Part shown: piece by piece, positions 1 to 7,530 of the stretch
Numbering within the stretch: the first letter of the stretch is position 1
How the letters are laid out: every line of letters starts with the position of its first letter
Program-made: the position numbers and the translations under genes
Origin: Nitrosarchaeum sp.
GTDB taxonomy: Archaea; Thermoproteota; Nitrososphaeria; Nitrososphaerales; Nitrosopumilaceae
Length of the DNA stretch: 18,277 nt
Reading direction: 5' to 3'
NCBI GenBank assembly: GCA_004297665.1
Contig: SCUP01000083.1
Location: 1-18,277, forward strand
Notes under the pieces: generated by a model
What the model saw: only the letters and a program-made list of their open reading frames with translations
Told to the model about the DNA's origin: nothing
Database searches by the model: none

Positions 1-323
1 TCCATGAAAATATCTAATGTCTTTTGAGGTGTATTTCTTTTCCATTTTTTTAACATTGAAACAATTTTTTTTATTGTGTAGTTATATGGAACATCAAGTA
101 CTTTTTCAGCAAGATAATTAGCCCCGAATCCAATTATCACGCCAATAACGACTTCTACTGAATGCTCTGATTTTCTTACATCCTCAATTGAAACAGAATG
201 TACCTCTTGCAAATCCACCATTTCATATAATTGATGTGTAATTCCTCCTGCAATAGTCACAGGTGCATTCTTGATGTGGATCTTAACTTCTTTGTATTTT
301 ATGTCTGATTCCGCTTTTGTCAA
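1..323 (-). CDS. Partial protein of unknown function (C-terminus outside window)
   Basis: An open frame of 107 codons runs off the left edge on the minus strand. The start is TTG at 323-321, directly preceded by an in-frame TAA, so no longer start exists; an ATG occurs about 35 codons in. The visible part begins MTKAESDIKYKEVKIHIKN, is hydrophilic and charged for about 55 residues, then has a hydrophobic glycine-containing stretch (VVIGVIIGFGANYLAEKV) and a basic segment rich in lysine. The hydrophobic stretch could be a membrane segment or a buried helix. I do not recognise the family. It is divergent from the gene at 421, with a 97-bp AT-rich gap between them that must hold both promoters. 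Confidence 0.6.
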   Translation of the reverse strand, partial: MTKAESDIKYKEVKIHIKNAPVTIAGGITHQLYEMVDLQEVHSVSIEDVRKSEHSVEVVIGVIIGFGANYLAEKVLDVPYNYTIKKIVSMLKKWKRNTPQKTLDIFM

Positions 324-380
324 TTATTTGTTAATATTATTTGATGCTAATACCTTTTTTGGTAAACTCAAATCTCACAA

Positions 381-393
381 AATTATTAAAATA
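381..393 (+). promoter_or_regulatory. Probable TATA box of the gene at 421
   Basis: An AT-only stretch containing TTATTAAAAT lies about 30 nt upstream of the ATG at 421. This spacing is what archaeal promoters with very short or no leader show. AT-rich background makes single TATA calls weak. Confidence 0.35.
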
Positions 394-420
394 GTTCTTT
401 CTAAATTAATTTAATGATAC

Positions 421-1206
421 ATGATCGAATCTAACTCTATGGATAATCTCAAGGCTAACATCAAGAGTGCGGATCCTGATAGTGCAAAAAAGATCACAGA
501 TATTTTATATAAATTAGTAGATGATAAAAAAATCAATTCATTTAAAATTAAAAAAATCTCAAAAGGAAAAAACTCTATTGATCTTAGTCCTCTTATACCT
601 TTGCTAGATCACATTGATTTGAAATCATTATATCAAGGTGCAAAAGAATCTGGACTTTTTGCTGTGGGACAAGGATTAATTGGTATTAAAATAATTCGAG
701 AAATATTATCTGTCGTAAAAGATGGAATAGAAATCAGTGAAAAAATCAAGGGTAAAAAATCTATGTTTGGAGTTAGTTGTAAGATCAATAATCAATCTAT
801 TGTAAAATATGGCCGAAGTTTTGGGGTAGAGCCATTTGATACAATATTGACATCAGCTGCACCAAATACAATGAATGATATGTTTTTGAAAGAAAATAAA
901 TGGGGTGAAATTAAAATTGCATTAGAAAAATATTATTTGATCCGATATGTTATAATTTTTGTAAAACATCCAATAGGTGCCATAACTCATATCGGCAAAG
1001 TATCTCACATAGAATACAATTCAGCAAATGGAAAATCCACAATTTTTTTGGAAGGAAAACCTATGAAACTAAAAAAACCATTACCCTATGACAAAAACTG
1101 GCCACATCATAATGCACATGGTACAGTATACACCACAAAAGAAAGGGTTGACGGTGCAAAAACATTAGCGGATGTGTATCCGTCACTAGATTATCGTAAA
1201 AATTAG
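421..1206 (+). CDS. Hypothetical protein, possible C-terminal EVE/PUA-like domain
   Basis: This is a 261-residue protein with no family I can name firmly. Residues 1-60 are charged and lysine-rich. Residues 75-100 form a hydrophobic, glycine-containing stretch. From about residue 165 the sequence becomes strand-rich: YYLIRYVIIFVKHPIGAITH, then IGKVSHIEY, a short FLEGKPMKLKKPLP segment, and a closing YTTKERVDGAKTLADVY. By eye this order resembles EVE/PUA-like (ASCH-superfamily) folds, which bind modified bases or RNA, but this is pattern memory, not an alignment. It lies 129 bp upstream of a cytosine methyltransferase on the same strand, which would suit a reader of modified DNA; that link is inference. 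ATG 421 is chosen as the first start; ATG 439 is an alternative. Confidence 0.7.
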   Translation: MIESNSMDNLKANIKSADPDSAKKITDILYKLVDDKKINSFKIKKISKGKNSIDLSPLIPLLDHIDLKSLYQGAKESGLFAVGQGLIGIKIIREILSVVKDGIEISEKIKGKKSMFGVSCKINNQSIVKYGRSFGVEPFDTILTSAAPNTMNDMFLKENKWGEIKIALEKYYLIRYVIIFVKHPIGAITHIGKVSHIEYNSANGKSTIFLEGKPMKLKKPLPYDKNWPHHNAHGTVYTTKERVDGAKTLADVYPSLDYRKN

Positions 1207-1282
1207 ATTTTTCAAAATTTTAACTGAACATAGTTATATAAATTGAGCCTAAGATAAAAAATAGTTAAAATTACTAGATAAT

Positions 1283-1300
1283 TTGATCTGAACAGATCAA
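1283..1300. promoter_or_regulatory. Perfect palindrome upstream of the methyltransferase
   Basis: The 18 bp TTGATCTGAACAGATCAA has two exact 8-bp arms around a central AA. It lies 36-53 bp upstream of the methyltransferase ATG and about 25-30 nt downstream of an AT-rich TATA candidate (TTAAAATTAC, 1265-1274), so it would sit at or near the transcription start. A dimeric regulator site is the simplest reading; binding of the methyltransferase itself is possible, since autoregulation is known for some C5 methyltransferases. A small RNA hairpin is also possible. Confidence 0.45.
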
Positions 1301-1335
1301 CTCTGGGTTTTACCTGGAAAATTGCCATACAAATT

Positions 1336-2349
1336 ATGAATTCAGTTAGGTTTGATTTTTCCCCAAAATCCGACAAGGCGAAATTTACCTTCACCGACAT
1401 TTGTGCAGGAATCGGAGGAATGCGTTTGGCATTTGAGAATTTGGGAGGAGAATGTGTATTTTCATCTGAATGGGATAAGTTCTGTAAAATCACATACCAT
1501 GAAAATTTTGGCGATACTCCGCAGGGAGATATTACAAAAATCCCAATTAAAGATATTCCAAAACATGACGTACTTCTTGCAGGATTCCCATGTCAACCAT
1601 TTTCAAAAAGTGGATTTGCAACAAGAAAATTTCTAAATAAGAAAGATGGATTTGCAGATGAAAATCAAGGAAAGATTTTCTTCCAGATTGTGAAAATTAT
1701 TGCAGAAAAAAAACCAAAGGCGATATTTCTTGAAAATGTTCCACGTCTTGTAAGGATGAACAAAGGAAAAACATTTGAAATAATTTTAAGTGAACTTGAA
1801 AAGTTAGGATATGATTGTAAACATAAAGTCATAAGCGCTGAAACGGTAGTCCCACAAAGAAGAGAAAGACTCTACATTGTTGCAACAAGAAAAGGAATTG
1901 ATTTTGAGTTTCCAGAAATCCCAGATCTAAAACCGGAGTTAAGACAAATTCTTGAGAAAAATACTGATGAAAAATACATCCTATCTGATAACACTTGGAA
2001 TTGGCTTCAAAATCATGCAAAGAAACACTCTTCGATGGGTAATGGATTTGGGTTCCGTATGGCGGATCCAAAAAAGACAGCATGTACACTTAGTGCAAGA
2101 TATGGTAAAGATGGATCTGAGATATTGATACCAAGAAAACAAGGTAATCCAAGAAAACTATCGCCACGTGAATGTGCTAGACTGATGGGATTTCCAGACG
2201 ATTTTAAGATCATGGTTTCGGACACTCAGGCCTACAAGCAGTTTGGAAATTCTGTTGTTGTTCCAGTAATTTTTTTAATAGGATTTCAGATTGTGAAAAA
2301 ATTAAATACATTCAAAATTCCCAGCCAAAAAATTACTCAAAAAACATGA
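1336..2349 (+). CDS. DNA (cytosine-5)-methyltransferase, Dcm/M.EcoRII type
   Basis: This 337-residue enzyme would transfer methyl from S-adenosylmethionine to C5 of cytosine in DNA. All main motifs are visible in order: motif I at 19-31 (TDICAGIGG, SAM binding), motif IV GFPCQPFSKSG with catalytic Cys86, motif VI ENV at 133-135, motif VIII QRRER at 174-178, motif IX RKLSPRECARLMGFPDDF around 273-290, and motif X QFGNSVVVPV at 302-311. The target-recognition part (about 215-272; GNGFGF, CTLSARYGKDGSEILI) closely resembles what I recall of E. coli Dcm, so CCWGG or a related target is inferred. No restriction endonuclease is recognised beside it, so it may be solitary. ATG 1336 gives a normal N-terminus. 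Confidence 0.93.
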   Translation: MNSVRFDFSPKSDKAKFTFTDICAGIGGMRLAFENLGGECVFSSEWDKFCKITYHENFGDTPQGDITKIPIKDIPKHDVLLAGFPCQPFSKSGFATRKFLNKKDGFADENQGKIFFQIVKIIAEKKPKAIFLENVPRLVRMNKGKTFEIILSELEKLGYDCKHKVISAETVVPQRRERLYIVATRKGIDFEFPEIPDLKPELRQILEKNTDEKYILSDNTWNWLQNHAKKHSSMGNGFGFRMADPKKTACTLSARYGKDGSEILIPRKQGNPRKLSPRECARLMGFPDDFKIMVSDTQAYKQFGNSVVVPVIFLIGFQIVKKLNTFKIPSQKITQKT

Positions 2350-2353
2350 TGAG

Positions 2354-2361
2354 TTTAAAAG
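2354..2361 (+). promoter_or_regulatory. TATA box for the GHKL kinase operon
   Basis: TTTAAAAG is centred about 27 nt upstream of the TTG start at 2384, just after the methyltransferase stop. This fits a leaderless transcript and suggests the kinase-regulator pair has its own promoter despite the 34-bp gap. Confidence 0.45.
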
Positions 2362-2383
2362 TCACATATGTAAAATAACCTAG

Positions 2384-4564
2384 TTGAGTAACGCCTCTAA
2401 GCCTGAAAATACAATCAAATTCAAAGTTAGTAGTAAAGTAGCAAGATTGCTTGGAAGAGAATCTGTTTCAAGTGACACAGCCGCATTGTTTGAATTAATC
2501 AAAAACAGTTATGATGCTGATGCAACTACGGTGACTGTCACTTTCAAGGATATTCTAAATAAAGATCCAGCAAGAAGAACCGTAATCATCAGTGATGATG
2601 GTGTAGGAATCACACATAAAGAATTTGAAAAGAAATGGATGGTAATCGGTACATATTCTAAAGAAAAAGAGATGTTTACAAAAAATGGTAGACGTATGCT
2701 TGGTAATAAAGGAGTAGGAAGATTTGCTACTGAAAAACTTGCCAAAAAATTAACTTTAATTTCACAACCAATTTCTTCAAAAGAAAAAATCCAATTGGAT
2801 GTAGATTGGGGAAGTTATGAAAATGAAAATATTGAATTTAATGAAATTCCAAACAAAATATTTGTAGAAAAAAATAGAACAACTGAAGATCATGGTCTCA
2901 CAATAATTTTATCAAATTTACGAACTGATTGGAATATAAAAAAACTTACCCGATTACTTGATGCTATAGGCTCTATGTTAATTCCAAAAGAACTTCAGAG
3001 AGTTTCCAAGACTCGTTTTGACGTAAAGATCATTGCTCCAGAGTTTACAACAGAAATAAAACCAAAAGCTGAAAGCTTATTGTTTGAAAATGCCCCTTTT
3101 GTTGTGACATGTAATCTTCCATCTAATACGTATAAAACTACTGTTACAATAAAAAAATCCGGAAATGTTGTAGAAACTCCTGAATTAGATTTTGAAAATA
3201 CTGTCATAAAGAAAACAGGACAACTATGGAAACCATTTGGACCTTGTAATGTGAAGCTTTATTTTTATCCGATGAAATCTAGTTTTGAATCTTGGGATGA
3301 TTATTACAAAGACACACTAAAGATGGCAAATATTAGAAATATTCTAAAAGATTATCATGGGGTAAAAATTTACAGAGATGATTTTTGGGTGAGTCCATAT
3401 GGTGGTTTGGAAGATGATTGGTTGGATTTAGAATCAGAACGTGTTCAATCTAATCTAAAAATTGGAAGTACACAAGTGATTGGGTTTGTAGAAATTTCAC
3501 GAGATGAGAATCCAAGTGTAATGGATACAACTACGAGAGAGAAATTGGTGGAAAATGATTCGTTTCATTCTATGCGTCATTTTGTTAAATCTGTGGTTAA
3601 TGAATTAAGTGAATTTAGAATTAAAGAAAATAAAGAATTCAAAGAACAATCTCCTAAAAAGATCTATGAAAATATAATTGATTCAGAAATACAATCCATG
3701 TTAAGATATTTAGAAATTGAAATTGATATTTCTGATGAAGTAAAAAACAATATTTCTAAACGTGCAAAAGCGATTAACAATAACATTTCTAAACTATCAA
3801 AAATAACATCATCTGAAACAAAAAGATCAGAACTTGAAACTAGGGGTTTGCTGAATTTAGCATCACTAGGAATTCTTTCCGCAAATTCATATCATGAAAT
3901 ATTCAATATTATTGGAAGTATGAAAGAAACTCCTACAGCAATCAAGACCCTATTATCTAAAAAAACAGATAATGATGATATTGTAACCTTTTTTCTAGAT
4001 GAACTTGATGATCATTTAGAATTAATTGATCAATTTACATGGTTAGTTCGACAATTTGTAAAAGCAATTGGTAATGATGTAGAATCAAAACTTGCCAAAG
4101 AAAACATACTATTACAGGAACTTGTATCTAAAATAATGAATAGTTATTCTACATCAACAGCAAAAAATATACGTCTAGAAATAACTGTAGTGCCAAATGA
4201 TTTCTCTGTAATGATGTTCAAATCCGATATTATTTCGATAATACTAAATCTACTTACAAATGCAATTAAATCAGTAGATCTTACAGAAGATGATGAGAAA
4301 AAAATTAAAATGACTATAAAAAAAGAAGCTTATGATTTATCATTGATATTTAGTGATAATGGAATTGGAATAAAAGATAGTGTAATGCCAAAAATCTTTA
4401 GACCTTTTTTCTCAACTTACGAAAATGGCACTGGTATGGGACTGTCTATCGTACAAGACATTCTTTCATCATATGGAGGGAAGATCATATTAGACTCAAA
4501 ACCTGAATTCGGTAAAGGAGCATCATTTAAAATCAGCATTCCGTTAAAAAATCTCAAGGAATAA
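2384..4564 (+). CDS. Large dual-GHKL ATPase / histidine-kinase-like protein
   Basis: This 726-residue protein carries two GHKL ATP-binding modules. The N-terminal one is of Hsp90/MORC/MutL style: N-box ELIKNSYDADA (about 37-47), DDGVGI (71-76) and GNKGVGRFA (107-115), followed by a transducer-like region (GVKIYRDDFWVSPYGGLEDD, about 326-345). The C-terminal one is histidine-kinase-like: NLLTNAIKS (622-630), SDNGIGI (657-663) and GTGMGLS (682-688). His504 in LGILSANSYHEIFNII is a possible phospho-acceptor in a dimerisation helix. No membrane segment is seen, so it should be cytoplasmic. TTG 2384 directly follows an in-frame TAG and is the only start that keeps the first N-box. It ends 4 bp before a receiver protein, its likely partner. 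Signal and output are unknown. Confidence 0.88.
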   Translation: MSNASKPENTIKFKVSSKVARLLGRESVSSDTAALFELIKNSYDADATTVTVTFKDILNKDPARRTVIISDDGVGITHKEFEKKWMVIGTYSKEKEMFTKNGRRMLGNKGVGRFATEKLAKKLTLISQPISSKEKIQLDVDWGSYENENIEFNEIPNKIFVEKNRTTEDHGLTIILSNLRTDWNIKKLTRLLDAIGSMLIPKELQRVSKTRFDVKIIAPEFTTEIKPKAESLLFENAPFVVTCNLPSNTYKTTVTIKKSGNVVETPELDFENTVIKKTGQLWKPFGPCNVKLYFYPMKSSFESWDDYYKDTLKMANIRNILKDYHGVKIYRDDFWVSPYGGLEDDWLDLESERVQSNLKIGSTQVIGFVEISRDENPSVMDTTTREKLVENDSFHSMRHFVKSVVNELSEFRIKENKEFKEQSPKKIYENIIDSEIQSMLRYLEIEIDISDEVKNNISKRAKAINNNISKLSKITSSETKRSELETRGLLNLASLGILSANSYHEIFNIIGSMKETPTAIKTLLSKKTDNDDIVTFFLDELDDHLELIDQFTWLVRQFVKAIGNDVESKLAKENILLQELVSKIMNSYSTSTAKNIRLEITVVPNDFSVMMFKSDIISIILNLLTNAIKSVDLTEDDEKKIKMTIKKEAYDLSLIFSDNGIGIKDSVMPKIFRPFFSTYENGTGMGLSIVQDILSSYGGKIILDSKPEFGKGASFKISIPLKNLKE

Positions 4565-4568
4565 AATA

Positions 4569-5168
4569 ATGACAAAAAAAATACTCATAATAGATAATGA
4601 TGTCAGCTTACTTGCAAAATTAAAAATTAACATAAATGAATTTGAAGTAGAAACAACTTCTACCGTAGAGGATGCAATTTCTCTTATTGAAAATGGAAAT
4701 TTTTCATTTATTGTTGCAGATATTAAATTGGATAAAGGAAAATTGGGATACAGCGTGTTCGATAAATTATTCTTCAAAGGTCGATATGTTCCAGGAATTG
4801 TGATTACTGCATATGAGTTAACTGATGGACAAGAAGAAGAACTACAAAAATTAGGAGTTGAAAAACTTGAAAAGGTAGGTGTAAAAGGTACTCTGTCAAG
4901 TAGAATTCAATCTAGAGCAAATGAAATTTTAAATGATAGGAGAAAAAAATATGCAGGAATTATTAAAAAAATTGAAGAATACGGATTAGAAAATTCCAAC
5001 GCATCACATAATGGCAAAACTCGAACAATTAATTCTTGGATGAAGATTATCTTAAATGATTCCATGTCGATTGAAGAAGAAGAAAATACCATCAACTCAA
5101 TTATAACGATAAGTAATGTTTTGATCAAAAGAAACAATACAAAAGACTATGATTTTCCTCAAATATAA
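4569..5168 (+). CDS. Response-regulator receiver protein with unusual C-terminus
   Basis: This 199-residue protein has an N-terminal receiver domain: ILIIDND with acidic residues 9 and 11, likely phospho-acceptor Asp51 in FIVADIKLD, and Thr80 in IVITAY. The usual conserved Lys is not in a clear KP context; Lys102 or Lys106 may serve. Residues 110-199 are polar and probably helical, with an acidic run (MSIEEEENT), and match no DNA-binding output domain that I know. The gene starts 4 bp after the GHKL kinase stop, so the two are surely co-transcribed and probably form a phosphorelay. With no DNA-binding domain seen, output by protein contact is plausible. Confidence 0.85.
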   Translation: MTKKILIIDNDVSLLAKLKININEFEVETTSTVEDAISLIENGNFSFIVADIKLDKGKLGYSVFDKLFFKGRYVPGIVITAYELTDGQEEELQKLGVEKLEKVGVKGTLSSRIQSRANEILNDRRKKYAGIIKKIEEYGLENSNASHNGKTRTINSWMKIILNDSMSIEEEENTINSIITISNVLIKRNNTKDYDFPQI

Positions 5169-5309
5169 AATTAAAATTTTAAAATTATTTAATCTTTAAA
5201 AATTATTTTATCAATTCTAAAACTTTCTTAGGTGGAATCTACCTGTACCTCTTCTTTATCTCATCAATTGTATTCCCGCCTCCGACTTCAGCAATAATTC
5301 CATAACTTT
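5169..5309 (-). pseudogene. Possible decayed coding remnant at the left flank of the casposon
   Basis: No intact gene lies between 5168 and 5392. On the minus strand the stretch around 5215-5305 reads SYGIIAEVGGGNTIDEIKK followed by RYR, a stop, then IPPKKVLELIK and another stop, with no good start. It looks protein-like (amphipathic, HTH-like, faintly like DUF433) but is broken. It could be the remains of a chromosomal gene beside the insertion, or chance. Confidence 0.25.
5302..5309 (+). repeat. Candidate target-site duplication, left copy (ATAACTTT)
   Basis: ATAACTTT recurs in the same orientation at 12310-12317. Both copies lie just outside the inverted GATAATCAG pair. Eight AT-rich bases can easily repeat by chance; the arrangement, not the length, is the argument. 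Confidence 0.25.
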
Positions 5310-5320
5310 AATTTGTCTTC

Positions 5321-5329
5321 GATAATCAG
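5321..5329 (+). repeat. Candidate terminal inverted repeat, left (GATAATCAG)
   Basis: GATAATCAG here and its reverse complement CTGATTATC at 12292-12300 point inward around the casposon genes. Inward of it the two ends stay loosely similar (AATGGAT and AAATAAGGAT). Confidence 0.3.
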
Positions 5330-5391
5330 TAATGGATATCAATATGCCTCTATGTGTGTAGTATGGTGGTAAAAATACTCATTATTTTAAA

Positions 5392-6600
5392 TCAATTTAA
5401 TTTTTTAATTATTTTATCATAAATTTTTATATTTTTTCCTTCTTGGATATTCTTTTTCATATAAAATAAAGTCGATTTGTTTATTCCTAGTTTCTTTCTA
5501 TTCTCTGGCGTCATTTTTAGTATTTTTTCTTTAATGGAAAGATAGTCCTTTCTTTTAAAATATAAATTCGGTATATCAAATATTATGTTTTTATTTTTTT
5601 CAGAAATAAATAACGATAGTTTAGAAATATTATCAGATAATATCACATCATAATAGTAGTTTTTGCCCTTGTATGGCACTTTAATTTTGAAATTATCTCT
5701 AATTTTTTCAATTAATAGAGATGCTAAACTGTCTTTTAGACGAATATGATAGTTTTCTGTAGTAATAAAATCAGATTTTTTCAATTTTGGAGTATTTTCT
5801 AGCAATTGAATTACTGATAAATCAACAATCCATCGAAATAACTCCATAATATCATAGACTAGTGGAGTTCTTGACGGTAAAACTTCATGTAAAAAGCCAA
5901 TTTCAGGATCTAATCCATAAGAATTGAGTATTTTTCTTATTTCTGATTCCAAAATAGAATATCCATAGTTCAATAACGCGTTAATTTCGTCTGGTGCATT
6001 GTAATTTCGGGCATTTTCCTTTACTTTTCTGCCAGAATATGCAAATTCAGGTGCAATTTGCCTGAAAATCGTGCCTAAAGCAGTAAAATAGGCTTGAGCA
6101 ACCCTACCTTCGTAGACAAGTAAATTTGTAATATTATTTTCATGTGTATTTTTTAGAAATTCGTATTTTTCTTTATTAAATATTATTTTTATATTTTTTA
6201 TATCTATTAAATAGAAATCAGATAATTGTTCTAGTAAATTATATGATGAATCTATTTTAGAAAATACTAGTTTTTCTGATATTTCATATCTTTTATTATT
6301 GGATAAATATGCCTGGTATTGTTTTATTTTTAATTTCCCCGATATTGGTGATTCAGGTAGAGTAATTCCAAGTATATTTCCATTCCAATTCAGTATTGTT
6401 AATGGTATATTGTGCTTCATTAGCCACTTTATTCCATCAAATGTGATAAATCCAGAATGATTATCCAGTATTATATTGTCATAGTCTATTTTATGTGGAT
6501 AAAATTCATATTTTTTATTATTTAATTTATTATTAATAATTAATTTTCTTTTTTCTACATTAATTGAAGTGCCAAAACCTGAAATTAACAGCGGATTCAT
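5392..6600 (-). CDS. cas1: Casposase (Cas1-family integrase)
   Basis: This 402-residue Cas1 homologue is the predicted integrase of the element. The metal-binding active site is complete: Glu164 in LVYEGRVAQAYF, His238 in DPEIGFLHEVLPSR, and Asp250/Glu253 in LVYDIMELFRWIVD. The N-terminal beta domain (about 1-85, NNKKYEFYPHKID through LNWNGNILGI) and the helical catalytic domain (about 95-300) are both present. A C-terminal extension ends in an HTH (about 356-386, MTPENRKKLGINKSTLFYMK) also found at the end of the polymerase in this element. Its start overlaps the stop of the winged-HTH gene by 4 bases, so it is the second gene of a leftward operon. Base composition is extremely AT-rich (7 of 60 G/C at 6181-6240). 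No Cas2, Cas4 or CRISPR array is in the window, which argues for transposition rather than spacer acquisition. Confidence 0.95.
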   Translation of the reverse strand: MNPLLISGFGTSINVEKRKLIINNKLNNKKYEFYPHKIDYDNIILDNHSGFITFDGIKWLMKHNIPLTILNWNGNILGITLPESPISGKLKIKQYQAYLSNNKRYEISEKLVFSKIDSSYNLLEQLSDFYLIDIKNIKIIFNKEKYEFLKNTHENNITNLLVYEGRVAQAYFTALGTIFRQIAPEFAYSGRKVKENARNYNAPDEINALLNYGYSILESEIRKILNSYGLDPEIGFLHEVLPSRTPLVYDIMELFRWIVDLSVIQLLENTPKLKKSDFITTENYHIRLKDSLASLLIEKIRDNFKIKVPYKGKNYYYDVILSDNISKLSLFISEKNKNIIFDIPNLYFKRKDYLSIKEKILKMTPENRKKLGINKSTLFYMKKNIQEGKNIKIYDKIIKKLN

Positions 6601-7262
6601 ATCTTTTCTAGCTCCGATAGTTCTTCTGAGGCTTTTTGAAACTTGTTTTTAGGATATTTTTGTTTTTTATTGATCTTTTGATATGTTTCAAGGCTATTTT
6701 CATTAATAGATTTTATTAACTCATCATATTCTATAATTAATCCTAATACTATTTTTTTATTTTTTATATTTTTAATATCTATATTTTTTATTTTTGATAT
6801 GTCTCTAGTATTTTGATATATTGTATTTTGGATATTTTTTATTATTTCATATAATAATGGTTGTATTTTATTTTCAAGTTCACTATTTATTACAAGATCG
6901 TCTTGTATGCCCCATGACAATCCTTGAGTTTCCATTAGTTTCTTTCTTCCTAAATAATCATGAAAATATTCTCCATCGTCTTTTTGGATCTGGTCCATAA
7001 TTATTCCCAATGTCATTGTTTCAGAAAAAGATGCTAGTCCTTTCTTTGTAATCTCATATACTGGCGTTTTTCCAATATGATAATATCTGATTGCTTTTTT
7101 TTCTTCTAATTCTTTTAGAATCTTGTAAAGGCCCATCTGCGATAATTTTGTTAAATCTTTTAATTCCTTGAACCGCATAGGGTTACCAATTTTTAGAAAT
7201 GAAAGCACATTCATGCGGTTTGCCTCTCTTACTTTACCCTGATATTCTGATGGTTTAGGCAC
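6597..7262 (-). CDS. Winged helix-turn-helix regulator preceding casposase
   Basis: This 221-residue protein has an N-terminal winged HTH (about 15-80): MNVLSFLKIG, then LTKLSQMGLYKILKELEEKK as helix-turn-helix, and the wing YYHIGKTPVYEITKKG. It is ArsR/MarR-like in layout. Residues 95-221 are helical, polar and lysine-rich, and unknown. GTG at 7262 is the start; a TATA-like AATAAATA lies about 25 nt upstream, so the transcript has almost no leader. Its last four bases overlap the cas1 start (ATGA), so it likely controls the integrase gene and possibly the divergent polymerase operon through the palindrome at 7295-7321. That regulatory role is inferred from position. Confidence 0.85.
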   Translation of the reverse strand: MPKPSEYQGKVREANRMNVLSFLKIGNPMRFKELKDLTKLSQMGLYKILKELEEKKAIRYYHIGKTPVYEITKKGLASFSETMTLGIIMDQIQKDDGEYFHDYLGRKKLMETQGLSWGIQDDLVINSELENKIQPLLYEIIKNIQNTIYQNTRDISKIKNIDIKNIKNKKIVLGLIIEYDELIKSINENSLETYQKINKKQKYPKNKFQKASEELSELEKI

Positions 7263-7283
7263 AGATATTGTACATGTTTCAGC

Positions 7284-7334
7284 TATTTATTCTCTACTAT
7301 GTTGATATTACCTACATAGTATATGCTTAAATAT
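7284..7334. promoter_or_regulatory. Divergent casposon promoter with central palindromic operator
   Basis: The palindrome TACTATGT/ACATAGTA has exact 8-bp arms (7295-7302, 7314-7321) with an 11-bp spacer, so the half-sites are centred about 19 bp apart, roughly two helical turns. A leftward TATA candidate (AATAAATA, 7291-7284) abuts one side and serves the winged-HTH start at 7262. A rightward one (CTTAAATAT, 7326-7334) lies on the other side, about 30 nt before the TTG at 7360. One dimeric regulator bound here would cover the upstream side of both promoters. Confidence 0.6.
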
Positions 7335-7359
7335 TAGTTTTCTATCTTTAATTTATGAT

Positions 7360-7530
7360 TTGAAAAACAATCATAATCTTCGAAAAGTTATCCCACAAGG
7401 ATATTCTCGCCTTCTAGCATTACCTTTGTTTTGGTTGAGATCAACCGGTATTGAAGCAGGCGACTATGTTTCGTTATCGCTAGGAAAAGATAACGAACTA
7501 ATTATTAAATCATGTAGGGTGAAAAAATGA
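7360..7530 (+). CDS. AbrB-like swapped-hairpin DNA-binding protein (56 aa)
   Basis: A short frame starting with TTG at 7360 encodes 56 residues beginning MKNNHNLRKVIPQGYSRLL. The pattern RKVIPQGYSRLLALPLFWL, then GIEAGDYVSLSLGKDNELII, is the AbrB/MazE/SpoVT swapped-hairpin layout: strand, short helix, GxxxGDxV turn, strand, and a closing basic strand. Such proteins act as dimeric DNA-binding regulators or antitoxins. No ATG lies upstream in frame and a TATA box sits about 30 nt before TTG, which supports this start. The stop overlaps the next start (ATGA, 7527-7530), so it leads the rightward operon. An autoregulatory role at the shared promoter is likely but unproven. Confidence 0.75.
   Translation: MKNNHNLRKVIPQGYSRLLALPLFWLRSTGIEAGDYVSLSLGKDNELIIKSCRVKK

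Noticed and set aside
1352..1636. Second reading frame inside the methyltransferase gene
   Set aside because: It overlaps the methyltransferase motifs in a different frame and shows no domain.
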